From assembly GCF_900129765.1 (NCBI RefSeq), contig NZ_FQWU01000002.1, positions 372,001 through 436,000 on the forward strand: a stretch of DNA of 64,000 nt. Reading direction: 5' to 3'. Position 1 is the stretch's first letter. Each line of letters starts with the position of its first letter. A model generated the notes under the pieces. That model did not search any database, was not told the origin of the DNA, and worked only from the letters and a program-made list of their open reading frames with translations. The DNA comes from Massilia sp. CF038. Lineage in GTDB: Bacteria; Pseudomonadota; Gammaproteobacteria; Burkholderiales; Burkholderiaceae_D. Position numbers and translations under genes: made by a program. Shown one piece after another: positions 51,681 through 60,993 of the stretch.

Positions 51681-52035
51681 TTTTTAAATGTTATATGACC
51701 GCCAGCAGCGGATGGTTCTACGACCGGTTTACGCGCGAAGCACGATGCAATGTTTCATAGAAAATAAGGTCGCAATACCAATATAACACCAATATGCATA
51801 CATCGCATACCAAATTAGATCAGAGCAATACCAAAATTGCGGACAACAGCCGTTTGAAGAATCGCGCTTGGGCTGCGTCACTCTTGATATGCGGAAGTCC
51901 GGGCGAAACGTTCTCGAAAAAAATTGTGCCGACGCATAAGGCTCTTGATGGCCAGCGCTATTGTTACCTCACCTCTCCGAGAAGAGAGGAAATTCGCGGG
52001 AGGACGATTTTCTCCCACTCATCAAGGAGGATTGT
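51681..52035. other. AT-rich intergenic region before the peptide gene
   Basis: These 355 bases hold no credible gene. They are clearly poorer in GC than the surrounding sequence. Three similar motifs occur at 51772 (GCAATACCAAT), 51805 (GCATACCAAAT) and 51825 (GCAATACCAAA). A small hairpin lies at 51972-51989. The leader ends in AAGGAGG before the peptide start. I found no clear promoter boxes. Confidence 0.5.
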
Positions 52036-52212
52036 ATGCAAGAGCTAAATTTAGATGAGATTGATCAGGTCAGCGGCGCCCGGCGCGGTGCAGGATCGGC
52101 TGTCGCTGCAACACTAGGGTTGATGGCGTTTGCTGCAGCAAGTCCGGTCGTGATCGGGGTCGGATGTGCGGCAATTGTCGGACATTTTGTACTGGAATAT
52201 TTGAATCAATAA
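52036..52212 (+). CDS. Double-glycine-type leader peptide, bacteriocin-like
   Basis: A 58-residue peptide behind a perfect AAGGAGG (five bases upstream). The first 15 residues, MQELNLDEIDQVSGA, match the leader of double-glycine-type class II bacteriocin and microcin precursors (M-x-E-L-x(3)-E-I-x-x-V-S-G-G/A), with SGA at the expected cleavage site. The remaining 43 residues are rich in Gly and Ala and hydrophobic (LGLMAFAAASPVVIGVGC, AAIVGHFVLEYL), with one Cys. Codon use is unlike the neighbours (CTA, TTA). No peptidase-ABC transporter is adjacent; instead a rhomboid protease gene follows 70 bases later. Confidence 0.65.
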   Translation: MQELNLDEIDQVSGARRGAGSAVAATLGLMAFAAASPVVIGVGCAAIVGHFVLEYLNQ

Positions 52213-52233
52213 CGACGATTGAAGACATTCTCT

Positions 52234-52261
52234 GGCCCGGCCGGTAGTAATACACCGGGCC
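52234..52261 (+). terminator. Hairpin between peptide and rhomboid genes
   Basis: The arms GGCCCGG (52234-52240) and CCGGGCC (52255-52261) form a stable seven-pair stem with a 14-base loop. It is followed by CCCTTTC rather than a T-run, so it is more likely an attenuator or RNA-stability element than a full terminator. It would favour the peptide over the protease. Confidence 0.45.
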
Positions 52262-52282
52262 CCCTTTCACAAGGAGGCCAAA

Positions 52283-53302
52283 ATGAATTGGCGATCGACA
52301 TGCCGCTTCCCAATAACCAAGGTCGGCGAATGGCAAGTCAGCAAAACGGGCGCTGCCCAGCCTTCAGCATTGGGTCTTGCGGCAGTCCAAGAAGCAATCG
52401 CCAAGTGGCACCCTCTCTCATCGGTGTTAATTTCATCGCCCCACTCCACTCAACTGCTTCCCCCACTTTGCGTCGAAGAAATCAGCGCACAAGCCCACAC
52501 GAAATTTTTATTCCGCAGTCGACTGAGCATTCAGTTTCTTTTACTCTGCGCATCGATATGTGCTCTGGCAGGGCAAGCGAATGATGCATCAGATGGATGG
52601 CAATTCGCGGCCTTACTGATCGGACTGTCCGCATTTTTGATGTCCGACTACGCCACAGTTTTACGCAAGATCGATGCAACGAAAGAGCGAGCACTATTCG
52701 CCAATTGGGTAAGAACAACATCCCGACCCGATCTTATATTTTGGGGATGCACCATGCTGGGAGCCGGCGCCACTCAGTTTGGGTGTGAATCGTGGCTCGG
52801 CGGCGCAGCACCCTACCTGCATCAATTTGGAACCACGTTCCGGGGTTTGGAACAAGGCGAATATTGGCGCCTGTTGACCGGCCCATTTATTCATCATGAC
52901 CTTGTTCACTGGGCCAGCAATAGCTGTCTCACCGTCCTCGTCGGAATCATTTCGGCGAAGATTTCGCGTCCCGTTTCCGCCCTCACTTTCCTCACTGGAT
53001 CAGCCGCAGGCGCCATCACAACCTGGCTAGTTGGAGATCCACTATTCACAAGTTACGTGGGCGTATCAGCCGGCACACTGGCAATGCTCGGTTTCTGCGC
53101 CGGCACCGCATGGCGCCATCCCGAGCTGTTTCCCAAAAGTTTTGCTTTCACACTTGTCTCATTTGGCGTCATGAACGTATTCGTCTCGTGGATTTATAGT
53201 CAGGACGCTGCAAACGAAGCACATGTAATAGGCATCGTCATTGGCCTACTTGCCGGATACCTCACCAGACCAAACAGAAAATTTTCAATCGAACAGCAAT
53301 AG
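52283..53302 (+). CDS. Rhomboid-family intramembrane serine protease
   Basis: A 339-residue protein with about eight membrane helices. The rhomboid core is in the C-terminal half: GEYWRLLTGPFIHHDLVHWASN (residues 192-213), the catalytic Ser in YVGVSAGTLAM (S262), and the catalytic His in EAHVIGIVIGLLAG (H314). The N-terminal 80 residues are soluble and of unknown type. The ATG at 52283 has AAGGAGG. GC is lower than in the flanks, which suggests transfer. The peptide gene at 52036 shares this strand, so the protease may process, export or confer immunity to it; this is inference. Confidence 0.82.
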   Translation: MNWRSTCRFPITKVGEWQVSKTGAAQPSALGLAAVQEAIAKWHPLSSVLISSPHSTQLLPPLCVEEISAQAHTKFLFRSRLSIQFLLLCASICALAGQANDASDGWQFAALLIGLSAFLMSDYATVLRKIDATKERALFANWVRTTSRPDLIFWGCTMLGAGATQFGCESWLGGAAPYLHQFGTTFRGLEQGEYWRLLTGPFIHHDLVHWASNSCLTVLVGIISAKISRPVSALTFLTGSAAGAITTWLVGDPLFTSYVGVSAGTLAMLGFCAGTAWRHPELFPKSFAFTLVSFGVMNVFVSWIYSQDAANEAHVIGIVIGLLAGYLTRPNRKFSIEQQ

Positions 53303-53310
53303 TTCACAGA

Positions 53311-54438
53311 CTACATTTGCGTCGGCAAGGCCGCGAAATTGCGATAGCGCTGCGGCTGGCGCACGGCAGGCTGCCAGAGACGGCCCAGCGGGGCTTCAAC
53401 AAGGTGGAAAAACAATGCTCCAGCGCCCAGACTGGCACCCCAGGCTACGAGCACGCCTGCGCCTTGCCAGTACGGATCGGTGGGAAAAAAACGCACGAAG
53501 GCTGCATTTACGACCAGACACACCGGGAAGTGCACCAGGAATATCGAATACGAGATCCGGCCAAGCCCATTGATGGATTTGAACACCCGGCTCGATTGCA
53601 GTGGTAAGCGGGCACGACCAAACAAATACAGCACCACCGCGACCGCTACCGCCAGGGCAATTCGTTCACGGAATTCAATCACCAAGGCAAGCAAGGTCGG
53701 CAGCAAGATCATGGCCAGCAACAGCAGCACATTGTGCGTCGGACGCGTGCGCTCGCTGGCCCACCATGCCACGATGCCCAGTCCGTAACTGCCAAAGAAG
53801 TAAGGCGCCCATACGTCCCAGTCGCCATCGAGGTTGAAGTACAACACGGACGCACTGGCACACAGCGCAATGGCAACCGGCATCAGCCATGGCCGTGTCT
53901 CACTGCCGGCAAGCCGTCCCAACAGCCAGAGCATTGCTGCAAACATGGCGTACAACTGGAAATCGATGGCAACATACCAGGCGCCGGCAGAGAGGGATTC
54001 ATAGCCGAGTACGCCGTGCAGAAGAAATGCGTGGGCAAGCATCTGGTCCAGGCTGGCGGGTGGCGAAATCGAGTCGTGATTCATCCAGGTGCGCGCCAGG
54101 GCTGACGCTGCCACGGCCAGCATCATGGCCACCAGAAACGGCGGCACCAGCTTTGCGTAACGCTTCCAAATCGTCTGCAAGGGAGTGGACAAGCCTGCGA
54201 AGCCTTTCGGCGACAATGATTTGGCAGCGAGAAAGCCACCCATCACAAGGAACACCTGCACCGCCAGACGTCCCCAATCCTCCAGCCAGTCCAGCAGGGC
54301 CGGCATGATCGGGCGAGCGTAGTCCGACATGGGACCGTACAAGGCCAGGTGATGCAGAACAATCAATTGAGCCGCAGCTGCTTTCAACAAATTGATCAAG
54401 CCAAATTGCGGTCTGGCGTCTTTCACACCCACCGTCAT
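53311..54438 (-). CDS. Acyltransferase family 3 protein
   Basis: A 375-residue protein with about 10 membrane helices of the acyltransferase-3 family. Visible features are LINLLKAAAAQLIVLHHLALYG near the N-terminus and VQVFLVMGGFLAAKSLSPKG. FSIFLVHFPVCLVVN-type and LVEAPLGRLW segments lie near the C-terminus. It would transfer an acyl group to a periplasmic glycan. The ATG at 54438 is chosen because the family normally begins near here; a frame from 54681 would add 81 residues of unlikely composition. It converges on the rhomboid gene. Confidence 0.78.
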   Translation of the reverse strand: MTVGVKDARPQFGLINLLKAAAAQLIVLHHLALYGPMSDYARPIMPALLDWLEDWGRLAVQVFLVMGGFLAAKSLSPKGFAGLSTPLQTIWKRYAKLVPPFLVAMMLAVAASALARTWMNHDSISPPASLDQMLAHAFLLHGVLGYESLSAGAWYVAIDFQLYAMFAAMLWLLGRLAGSETRPWLMPVAIALCASASVLYFNLDGDWDVWAPYFFGSYGLGIVAWWASERTRPTHNVLLLLAMILLPTLLALVIEFRERIALAVAVAVVLYLFGRARLPLQSSRVFKSINGLGRISYSIFLVHFPVCLVVNAAFVRFFPTDPYWQGAGVLVAWGASLGAGALFFHLVEAPLGRLWQPAVRQPQRYRNFAALPTQM

Positions 54439-54814
54439 CGGGAAAAATTCCAAAGGTACTGCCGCGACATCATCGCCATCTTCATCTTCCTTCTTGAAGG
54501 CACACGCGGGTATAGCCGCGTCCAGTGCCGAAATAGGTAGTGCAGCAAAAGCTGCAGCAAGGTCTGGACCGCGCGCGAGAACTTCAGGCGCAGCGGTGCG
54601 AATTTTTACAGATATGCAACTTGGATAGCAACACCGTTGACGCGTGCAATCGCACCGCACGTGTGCTTGGGGCAGCCACAAGGGCTGTTATCATAATGCC
54701 CACAGCGAAAAGACGCCAGTCTGCCAGAGTTCGGCTGCTCCGCCCTCTGCTTTCGCATTTGGTAACAATTTGTTGCAATAGTCTTTTAAGATAAGCAACT
54801 TTTGATCGAACACT

Positions 54815-55471
54815 TCAAACCGCCCCACCCCATTGATCGGTGTAGACCAGATCGACCAGCGTACGCCGCTGCGCCCAGGCTTCCATCTCCAGCATTGGCT
54901 TGGGATAAAATTTTTCAACGTGGCCCAGGCAGATGATTGCCACCGGCGTCGCGCCGGGCGGAATGGCCAGCAATTGGGCCAGCGCTTGCGGTTCAAATAA
55001 AGACACCCAGCCCATGCCCAGCCCTTCCGCACGCGATGCCAGCCACATGTTTTGAATGGCGCACGCGACTGAGGCAAGGTCCATTTCGGGCATGGTGCGG
55101 CGCCCGAAAATGTGGGCTTCACGCTGCCCCATGAGCGCTACAACGATGACTTCGCCGCACTCGCGCAAGCCCTCGACCTTCAAGCGCAGAAACGCGTCAG
55201 CGCGCTCGCCCAGGGCGCTGGCGGTACAGTCGCGCTCGGCTTCAACAAGTTGCACCATCTGTGCGCGCAGCGCAGCATCCTGAATCCGGATGAAGCGCCA
55301 GGGCTGCATCAGGCCGACACTGGGTGCCAGATGCGCCGCGCCAAGAATACGGGTCAGCACCGTCGGGTCAACGGCATCCGGGACGAAATGGCGCACGTCG
55401 CGCCGCTGAGCCATGACACGATAGATCGCATCGATTTCCTGTTGGGTAAAGTCTGGAATAGCTGTTTTCAT
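54815..55471 (-). CDS. bluB: 5,6-dimethylbenzimidazole synthase
   Basis: This 218-residue flavoprotein of the nitroreductase fold converts reduced FMN to dimethylbenzimidazole, the lower ligand of vitamin B12. Family motifs are QRRDVRHFVPDAVDP, AAHLAPSVGLMQPWRFIRI and GRRTMPEMDLASVACAIQNMW, followed by RAEGLGMGWVSLFEP; the M-P-E-M-D-L motif is specific to BluB. The ATG at 55471 is used; 55477 is possible. No other cobalamin gene is nearby and I found no cobalamin riboswitch upstream. Confidence 0.9.
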   Translation of the reverse strand: MKTAIPDFTQQEIDAIYRVMAQRRDVRHFVPDAVDPTVLTRILGAAHLAPSVGLMQPWRFIRIQDAALRAQMVQLVEAERDCTASALGERADAFLRLKVEGLRECGEVIVVALMGQREAHIFGRRTMPEMDLASVACAIQNMWLASRAEGLGMGWVSLFEPQALAQLLAIPPGATPVAIICLGHVEKFYPKPMLEMEAWAQRRTLVDLVYTDQWGGAV

Positions 55472-55594
55472 ATGCATTCTTTGCCAGGCCGATCGCGTGA
55501 GCGTGGGGCGCGCTGCCGGAAGGCAACCACTTCGAGCCAGCGAGGGCCCGTATTCTACCTAGGAAACACCAGCAGATGAGAGCAAATGAGGTTT

Positions 55595-55671
<77 letters not shown>

Positions 55672-55701
55672 TCTTTGCCACGCAGAAAAGCGTAGCTGAA
55701 A

Positions 55702-55733
55702 TGAAAACGGGCTGTCAATGAATGACAGCCCGT
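55702..55733 (-). terminator. Terminator after tRNA-Pro
   Basis: A perfect 11-pair stem (55707-55717 and 55723-55733, ACGGGCTGTCA) with a five-base loop, then TTTTCAT on the - strand. It separates tRNA-Pro from tRNA-Arg. Confidence 0.85.
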
Positions 55734-55743
55734 CCTTAATACT

Positions 55744-55820
55744 TGGTCGGAGTACAAGGATTCGAACCTTGGACCCCCTGGTCCCAAACCAGGTGCGCTA
55801 CCGGACTGCGCCACACTCCG
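55744..55820 (-). tRNA. tRNA-Pro (anticodon TGG)
   Basis: A 77-nt tRNA with encoded CCA. The acceptor CGGAGTG pairs with TACTCCG (one G-U). The anticodon arm CCTGG-TTTGGGA-CCAGG gives anticodon TGG, which reads CCA. The T-arm CAAGGTTCGAATCCTTG is standard. Confidence 0.95.
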
Positions 55821-55828
55821 AAGGCTGT

Positions 55829-55857
55829 ATTATACGTCGCCGCCGCAAACGCGTCAA
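55829..55857 (-). promoter_or_regulatory. Sigma-70 promoter for tRNA-Pro
   Basis: On the - strand, TTGACG (55857-55852) and a perfect TATAAT (55834-55829) lie 17 bases apart, eight bases before the tRNA-Pro 5' end. The spacing is ideal for a stable-RNA promoter. Confidence 0.85.
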
Positions 55858-55901
55858 CTTCGCGAGGTGACGTATGTGCTAACGGCTATTGCGGACCGGA
55901 A

Positions 55902-57242
55902 TCAGGCTGCGACTTTGTCCGCAATGCGGCGTGCCGATGATTCGGCCAATGCGGCCGACTTGGCTTCCACCATCACCCGGATCAGGGGTTCGGTGCCGGA
56001 AGCACGGATCAGCACGCGGCCAGCGTCGCCAAGTTCTTTCTCGGCAGCTTCTTTTTCAGCGACCATGGCAGGATTCTTGGTCCAGTCGAAGCCGGCTGGC
56101 ACTTTCACATTGATCAGGGTCTGCGGGTACAAGGTCAGCTCGCTGCAGCATTCATCCAGGCCCTTGCCACTGCGCTTTAGCGCCGACAGCACTTGCAGTG
56201 CCGAAACGATACCATCGCCGGTGGTGTGCTTGTCCAATGCCAGCAAGTGGCCCGAGCCTTCCCCGCCAAACAGCCAGCCCTTCTCTTGCATGACTTCCAG
56301 CACGTAACGGTCGCCCACCTTGGCGCGGGCAAAGCCGATGCCCAGTTCCTTGAAGGCCACTTCGAGCGCCATATTGGTCATCAGGGTGCCCACGGCGCCG
56401 GCGACCGGGCCGGTTGACATGCGGTCGCGGACCATGATGTAGAGCAGCTCGTCGCCGTTGTAGACACGGCCCTTGCTGTCGCACATGACCAGGCGGTCGG
56501 CGTCGCCGTCCAGCGCGATGCCCAGGTCGGCGCGGTGCTCGAGCACGGCGTCGGACATGGCTTTTGGTGCGGTAGCGCCAAAGCCGGCGTTGATGTTAAA
56601 GCCGTCCGGCTTGGCGCCGATGGCGATGACTTCGGCGCCCAGTTCGTGGAACACGTGCGGGGCGATATCGTAGGCCGCGCCATGGGCGCAGTCGACCACG
56701 ATGCGCAGACCGCGCAAGTCCAGCTCGTTCGGGAAGGTGCTCTTGCAAAATTCGATGTAGCGGCCCTGCGAGTGTTGCAGGCGCTTGGCGCGGCCCATTT
56801 TTTCGGGCGACACGCACTCCATCGGGACATCAATCATTTCTTCGATTTCCAGCTCGACCGCGTCAGCCAGCTTGGTGCCGTGTTCGGAGAAGAACTTGAT
56901 GCCGTTGTCCTGGTAGGGATTGTGTGAAGCGGAAATGACGACGCCGGCCGACAGACGCAAGGCCCGTGTCAGGTAGGCAACGGCCGGCGTGGGCGTCGGC
57001 CCTGCCAGCAGCACATCGACCCCGGCAGCATTGAAGCCGGCTTCCAGGGCCGATTCCAGCATGTAGCCGGAAATACGGGTGTCTTTGCCAATCAGCACAG
57101 TCGGACGGCCAGTGGCGGAGCTGCTGGACTTGGCCAGGACCTTGCCGGCCGCGTGGCCGAGACGCATCACAAAATCAGGGGTGATTGGCGCCACGCCGAC
57201 CAGACCGCGGACACCATCTGTACCAAAATATTTACGTGCCAT
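55902..57242 (-). CDS. glmM: Phosphoglucosamine mutase
   Basis: This 446-residue enzyme interconverts glucosamine-6-phosphate and glucosamine-1-phosphate, needed for UDP-GlcNAc and so for peptidoglycan, lipopolysaccharide and the polysaccharide locus in this window. The phosphoserine motif [13 protein letters not shown] has Ser106. The metal-binding DGDADR loop is [14 protein letters not shown]. The phosphate-binding loop is [12 protein letters not shown] near the C-terminus. The start [13 protein letters not shown] at 57242 is the family start. It follows folP by 18 bases. Confidence 0.96.
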   Translation of the reverse strand: MARKYFGTDGVRGLVGVAPITPDFVMRLGHAAGKVLAKSSSSATGRPTVLIGKDTRISGYMLESALEAGFNAAGVDVLLAGPTPTPAVAYLTRALRLSAGVVISASHNPYQDNGIKFFSEHGTKLADAVELEIEEMIDVPMECVSPEKMGRAKRLQHSQGRYIEFCKSTFPNELDLRGLRIVVDCAHGAAYDIAPHVFHELGAEVIAIGAKPDGFNINAGFGATAPKAMSDAVLEHRADLGIALDGDADRLVMCDSKGRVYNGDELLYIMVRDRMSTGPVAGAVGTLMTNMALEVAFKELGIGFARAKVGDRYVLEVMQEKGWLFGGEGSGHLLALDKHTTGDGIVSALQVLSALKRSGKGLDECCSELTLYPQTLINVKVPAGFDWTKNPAMVAEKEAAEKELGDAGRVLIRASGTEPLIRVMVEAKSAALAESSARRIADKVAA

Positions 57243-57260
57243 ATGTGCTCTTCTCAAAAA

Positions 57261-58097
57261 TTAATTTTCGGTGGCAAGGTGCCACACGTTCAAGGCATCC
57301 ACCGTTTCGACTACATCATGCACGCGCACGATGCGGGCGCCGTGCGCTACCGCAGCGAGCGCGCCCGCCAGATTGCCTGCCAGACGCCGCTCAACCGGCT
57401 TGCCGGTGGCCGCGCCAATCATCGACTTGCGCGACAAACCAGCCAGCACCGGCAGGCCCAGTTCGCGCTGGATCGTGCCAATGTTGCGCAGCAAGGCAAA
57501 ATTATGCTCCACCGTTTTGCCGAACCCAAATCCCGGATCCACGCAGATGCGTTCGCGTTCGATGCCAGCGCCGACCATCGCTTCCACGCGTTCCTTCAGG
57601 AAACCGATTACTTCATTCACCACGTCTACATAATGCGGGTCGCGCTGCATGTCGTGCGGCTGGCCCTGCATATGCATCACGCATAGGCCACAATCGCTCT
57701 CGGCCACCGCCGCCAGCGCACCAGGTGCACGGAAGGCGTTGACGTCGTTGATCATGTCGGCCCCGGCCAAAATGGCTTCACGCATCACTTCCGGCTTGTA
57801 CGTATCGACCGAGAGTGGCTTGCCCATCTCGCGCAAGGCGTACAGCACGGGCATGATGCGTTCCAGTTCCTGCGCCAGCGGCACACTGGGCGCCCCTGGC
57901 CGGGTGGATTCGCCGCCGATGTCGATCATGTCGACGCCTTCGGCAATCATTTCCTCGGCGCGGGACACGGCAAATTCAAGCGACTGGAACTTGCCCCCAT
58001 CGGAGAACGAATCCGGCGTCACGTTCAAAATCCCCATGACCAATGCCTTGCGCCCCAGGGAAAAGCCAAAACGGCCACATTGCAGATAATGTCGCAT
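57261..58097 (-). CDS. folP: Dihydropteroate synthase
   Basis: This 278-residue TIM-barrel enzyme joins p-aminobenzoate to hydroxymethyl-dihydropterin pyrophosphate in folate synthesis; it is the sulfonamide target. The two family signatures are present: VMGILNVTPDSFSDGGKF and DMIDIGGESTRPGAPSVP. Later blocks include ICVDPGFGFGKTVEHNF and LAGLSRKSMIG. The normal ftsH-folP-glmM order is kept, although an ftsH terminator lies just before it. Confidence 0.96.
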   Translation of the reverse strand: MRHYLQCGRFGFSLGRKALVMGILNVTPDSFSDGGKFQSLEFAVSRAEEMIAEGVDMIDIGGESTRPGAPSVPLAQELERIMPVLYALREMGKPLSVDTYKPEVMREAILAGADMINDVNAFRAPGALAAVAESDCGLCVMHMQGQPHDMQRDPHYVDVVNEVIGFLKERVEAMVGAGIERERICVDPGFGFGKTVEHNFALLRNIGTIQRELGLPVLAGLSRKSMIGAATGKPVERRLAGNLAGALAAVAHGARIVRVHDVVETVDALNVWHLATEN

Positions 58098-58131
58098 TCA
58101 GTTTCTTGATTGGATTGTATTGCAAATCATG

Positions 58132-58168
58132 AAATAAAAATGCCGCTCTGTTGTTGCCAGAGCGGCAT
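58132..58168 (-). terminator. Terminator after ftsH
   Basis: The arms ATGCCGCTCTG and CAGAGCGGCAT (58140-58150 and 58158-58168) form an 11-pair stem, followed on the - strand by TTTTTATTT. It lies about 30 bases after the ftsH stop and about 35 before folP, so some folP transcription may depend on read-through. Confidence 0.85.
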
Positions 58169-58197
58169 TATATACTGCAATTCAGATATGAAACGAA

Positions 58198-60084
58198 TCA
58201 GGCGGGCGCGGTCGCGTTTGGCGAGACGCCGTCCGAACCATTGTCACCCGAAGGTGGACGTTTGGTCAGGATGCCCGACTTGGGCGCACGTGGCTCGTTG
58301 CCTGCCATGATGTCGTTGATCTGGTCAGCGTCGATGGTTTCCCAGTCGAGCAGTGCACGGGTCATTTTTTCGACTTTGTCGCGGTTTTCTTCAAGCAAGC
58401 GGCGCGCCAGGGCGTACTGCTTGTCGAGAATGGCACGAATTTCAGCGTCGACCTTTTGCTGGGTCGCTTCAGAAATGGTCTTCGTGGCACCACCGAAGAA
58501 ACCTTCGTTCTCGCTGTCTTCGTAGACCATGACGCCCATACTGTCGCTCATGCCGAAACGGGTCACCATCGAGCGCGCCAGTTTGGTGGCACGCGAGAAG
58601 TCGTTGGAGGCACCGGTCGACATCTGGCCGACGAAGATTTCTTCGGCAATACGGCCACCGAACAGGATCGAGATCTCTTCCAGCATCTTGTCCTTGTAAC
58701 CGGACAGCGCATCGTGCTCTGGCAACTGCCAGGTCAGGCCCAGTGCATAGCCACGCGGCATGATCGTGACCTTGTGGACAGGATCGGCCTTGGGCAGCAG
58801 CTTGGCGATCACGGCGTGGCCAGACTCGTGGTAAGCAGTGTTGCGGCGCTCTTCTTCGCGCATGACCATCGACTTACGCTCAGGACCCATGTAGATCTTG
58901 TCTTTCGCGTCTTCGAAATCGGTCATTTCCACCAGGCGCTTGCTGCGGCGGGCCGCAAACAGCGCTGCTTCGTTAACCAGATTGGCCAGGTCGGCGCCCG
59001 AGAAACCAGGCGTGCCACGGGCCAGAATGTCGGCCTTGACGTCGGTTGCGATAGGTACCTTGCGCATATGCACGTTCAGGATCTGTTCACGGCCGCGGAT
59101 GTCGGGCAAGCCAACCATGACCTGGCGGTCGAAACGGCCTGGACGCAGCAGTGCCTTGTCCAGCACGTCGGCACGGTTGGTGGCCGCGACGACGATCACG
59201 CCAGAGCTTGCTTCGAAGCCGTCCATCTCAACCAGCAACTGGTTCAGGGTCTGTTCACGTTCGTCATTGCCGCCGCCCATGCCGGCACCACGATGGCGGC
59301 CAACAGCATCAATCTCGTCAATAAAGATGATGCAAGGCGAATGCTTTTTGGCATTCTCGAACATGTCGCGCACGCGGCTGGCGCCCACGCCGACAAACAT
59401 TTCAACAAAGTCGGAACCGGAAATCGAGAAGAACGGCACCTTGGCTTCACCGGCAATGGCGCGCGCCAGCAGAGTCTTACCCGTGCCCGGTGGGCCCACC
59501 ATCAGTACACCGCGGGGAATACGGCCGCCCAGCTTCTGGAACTTGGTTGGGTCTTTCAGGAAATCGACGATTTCGTTGACTTCTTCTTTCGCTTCGTCGC
59601 AACCGGCGACGTCGGCGAAGGTGACGGTATTGTTGGTTTCATCCATCATGCGCGCTTTGGACTTGCCGAAGGAGAAAGCACCGCCCTTGCCGCCGCCCTG
59701 CATCTGGCGCATGAAGAAGATCCATACGCCAATCAACAGCAGCATGGGGAACCACGAAATCAAGATGGTCGACAGGAAGCCTTGCTCTTCAGGCGGCTTG
59801 GTGTCGAAATGGACGTTGTTATTGACCAGGTCACCGATCAGACCACGGTCGAGCTGGGTGGTGGTGGTGGTGACCTTGGAATCATCAGTACGGGTCGCGG
59901 TGATCTGGTTGCCCTGAATCAGGACATCCTTGATGCGGTTCGCTTTGATTTCCCCGAGCAGTTCCGAGTAAGCAATGGTTTTGCTGTTGCCGCTCGTGCC
60001 TGCCCCCTCGAAATTGCGGAACAGCATGAATAACAGCAGGGCTACGACTACCCAGATGGCCGACTTGGAAAACATATTATTCAC
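58198..60084 (-). CDS. ftsH: ATP-dependent zinc metalloprotease FtsH
   Basis: This 628-residue membrane AAA+ protease degrades misfolded membrane proteins and regulators such as LpxC and sigma-32. Two N-terminal helices (residues 9-24 and 105-125) flank a periplasmic domain. The AAA module has Walker A GPPGTGKT (197-204), Walker [10 protein letters not shown], and the second region [20 protein letters not shown]. The zinc site HESGH (419-423) is followed by a distal Asp region. The start is GTG with GGAG five bases upstream. It follows rlmE as in most proteobacteria. Confidence 0.97.
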   Translation of the reverse strand: MNNMFSKSAIWVVVALLLFMLFRNFEGAGTSGNSKTIAYSELLGEIKANRIKDVLIQGNQITATRTDDSKVTTTTTQLDRGLIGDLVNNNVHFDTKPPEEQGFLSTILISWFPMLLLIGVWIFFMRQMQGGGKGGAFSFGKSKARMMDETNNTVTFADVAGCDEAKEEVNEIVDFLKDPTKFQKLGGRIPRGVLMVGPPGTGKTLLARAIAGEAKVPFFSISGSDFVEMFVGVGASRVRDMFENAKKHSPCIIFIDEIDAVGRHRGAGMGGGNDEREQTLNQLLVEMDGFEASSGVIVVAATNRADVLDKALLRPGRFDRQVMVGLPDIRGREQILNVHMRKVPIATDVKADILARGTPGFSGADLANLVNEAALFAARRSKRLVEMTDFEDAKDKIYMGPERKSMVMREEERRNTAYHESGHAVIAKLLPKADPVHKVTIMPRGYALGLTWQLPEHDALSGYKDKMLEEISILFGGRIAEEIFVGQMSTGASNDFSRATKLARSMVTRFGMSDSMGVMVYEDSENEGFFGGATKTISEATQQKVDAEIRAILDKQYALARRLLEENRDKVEKMTRALLDWETIDADQINDIMAGNEPRAPKSGILTKRPPSGDNGSDGVSPNATAPA

Positions 60085-60266
60085 GAAAACTCCTTCGATG
60101 CAGGCGCATCTTCTACCGATTTCAGAACGCCGATTTTACTCGTAATAAGCAGCCGGTGCCACGCGCGCCCCGCTGCGGGGTCGAAAAAACTGGCGAAAAC
60201 CCGCGATTCTTACTCAATTCGCATGCTTTTCGCACTGTTTTCCCGTCTGATGTGCGGCCCAAGTCG

Positions 60267-60953
60267 TCAAATATCAAGGGCTGAATCGTCTTCCAGTGCG
60301 GTGTTGGTGGCAGATGGATTCTTTAATCCTTTGCCAACAAGGAAAATCTCGGAGGATTTGTCCCGGCTCGCCTTCGGTTTGATCTGTTTCACGACCTTGA
60401 ATTCAGCACGGAACTTTTCAACGATCTGGCTAAAACCCATGTCTTTAAAACACTTTACCACCAGCGCGCCCGACGGCTTCATGTGAAACTGCGAAAACTC
60501 GATTGCCAGGTCGATCAAATGCTCCATGCGCGCGGCATCGGCGGTGGGAATACCCGACAAGTTAGGCGCCATGTCCGACAGCACCAGATCGCATTTGCGG
60601 CCAGCCAGAATGGTATCAAGCTGACGCAGGATGCGCGCCTCGCGGAAGTCGCCCAGAATAAAGTGCATATCGGCGATGGGCTCCATCGGCAGCATGTCGA
60701 GCCCGATAATGGTGCCATTGATGCCCCCGCCGTCTTTACCGGCCAGCTTGCGGCGCGTGTACTGGCCCCAGCTGCCCGGCGTGCAGCCAAGGTCGACGAT
60801 GACCTGGCCGGGTTTGATCAGCTTTTCACTCTCGTCAATTTCCTTGAGCTTGTAGGCGGCGCGTGCACGGTAACCCTCTTTCTGCGCCAACTTGACGTAG
60901 GGGTCGTTGATATGGTCGTGCAACCAGTTTTTGTTTAATTTGTTCTTGGCCAT
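60267..60953 (-). CDS. rlmE: 23S rRNA (uridine-2'-O-)-methyltransferase RlmE
   Basis: This 228-residue RrmJ/FtsJ-type enzyme methylates U2552 of 23S rRNA. The K-D-K-E catalytic tetrad and the SAM motif [15 protein letters not shown] are visible, with [13 protein letters not shown] and [12 protein letters not shown]. The start [19 protein letters not shown] is standard. It lies upstream of ftsH, with about 180 bases of intergenic sequence between them. Confidence 0.95.
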   Translation of the reverse strand: MAKNKLNKNWLHDHINDPYVKLAQKEGYRARAAYKLKEIDESEKLIKPGQVIVDLGCTPGSWGQYTRRKLAGKDGGGINGTIIGLDMLPMEPIADMHFILGDFREARILRQLDTILAGRKCDLVLSDMAPNLSGIPTADAARMEHLIDLAIEFSQFHMKPSGALVVKCFKDMGFSQIVEKFRAEFKVVKQIKPKASRDKSSEIFLVGKGLKNPSATNTALEDDSALDI

Positions 60954-60993
60954 TCGCGTAGAATACTGCTTTTAAAGGATTATCTAAAATATT

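Noticed and set aside
55472-55594. Possible cobalamin riboswitch before bluB.
   Set aside because: I looked for the B12-box core and adjacent conserved stems on the - strand and did not find them.
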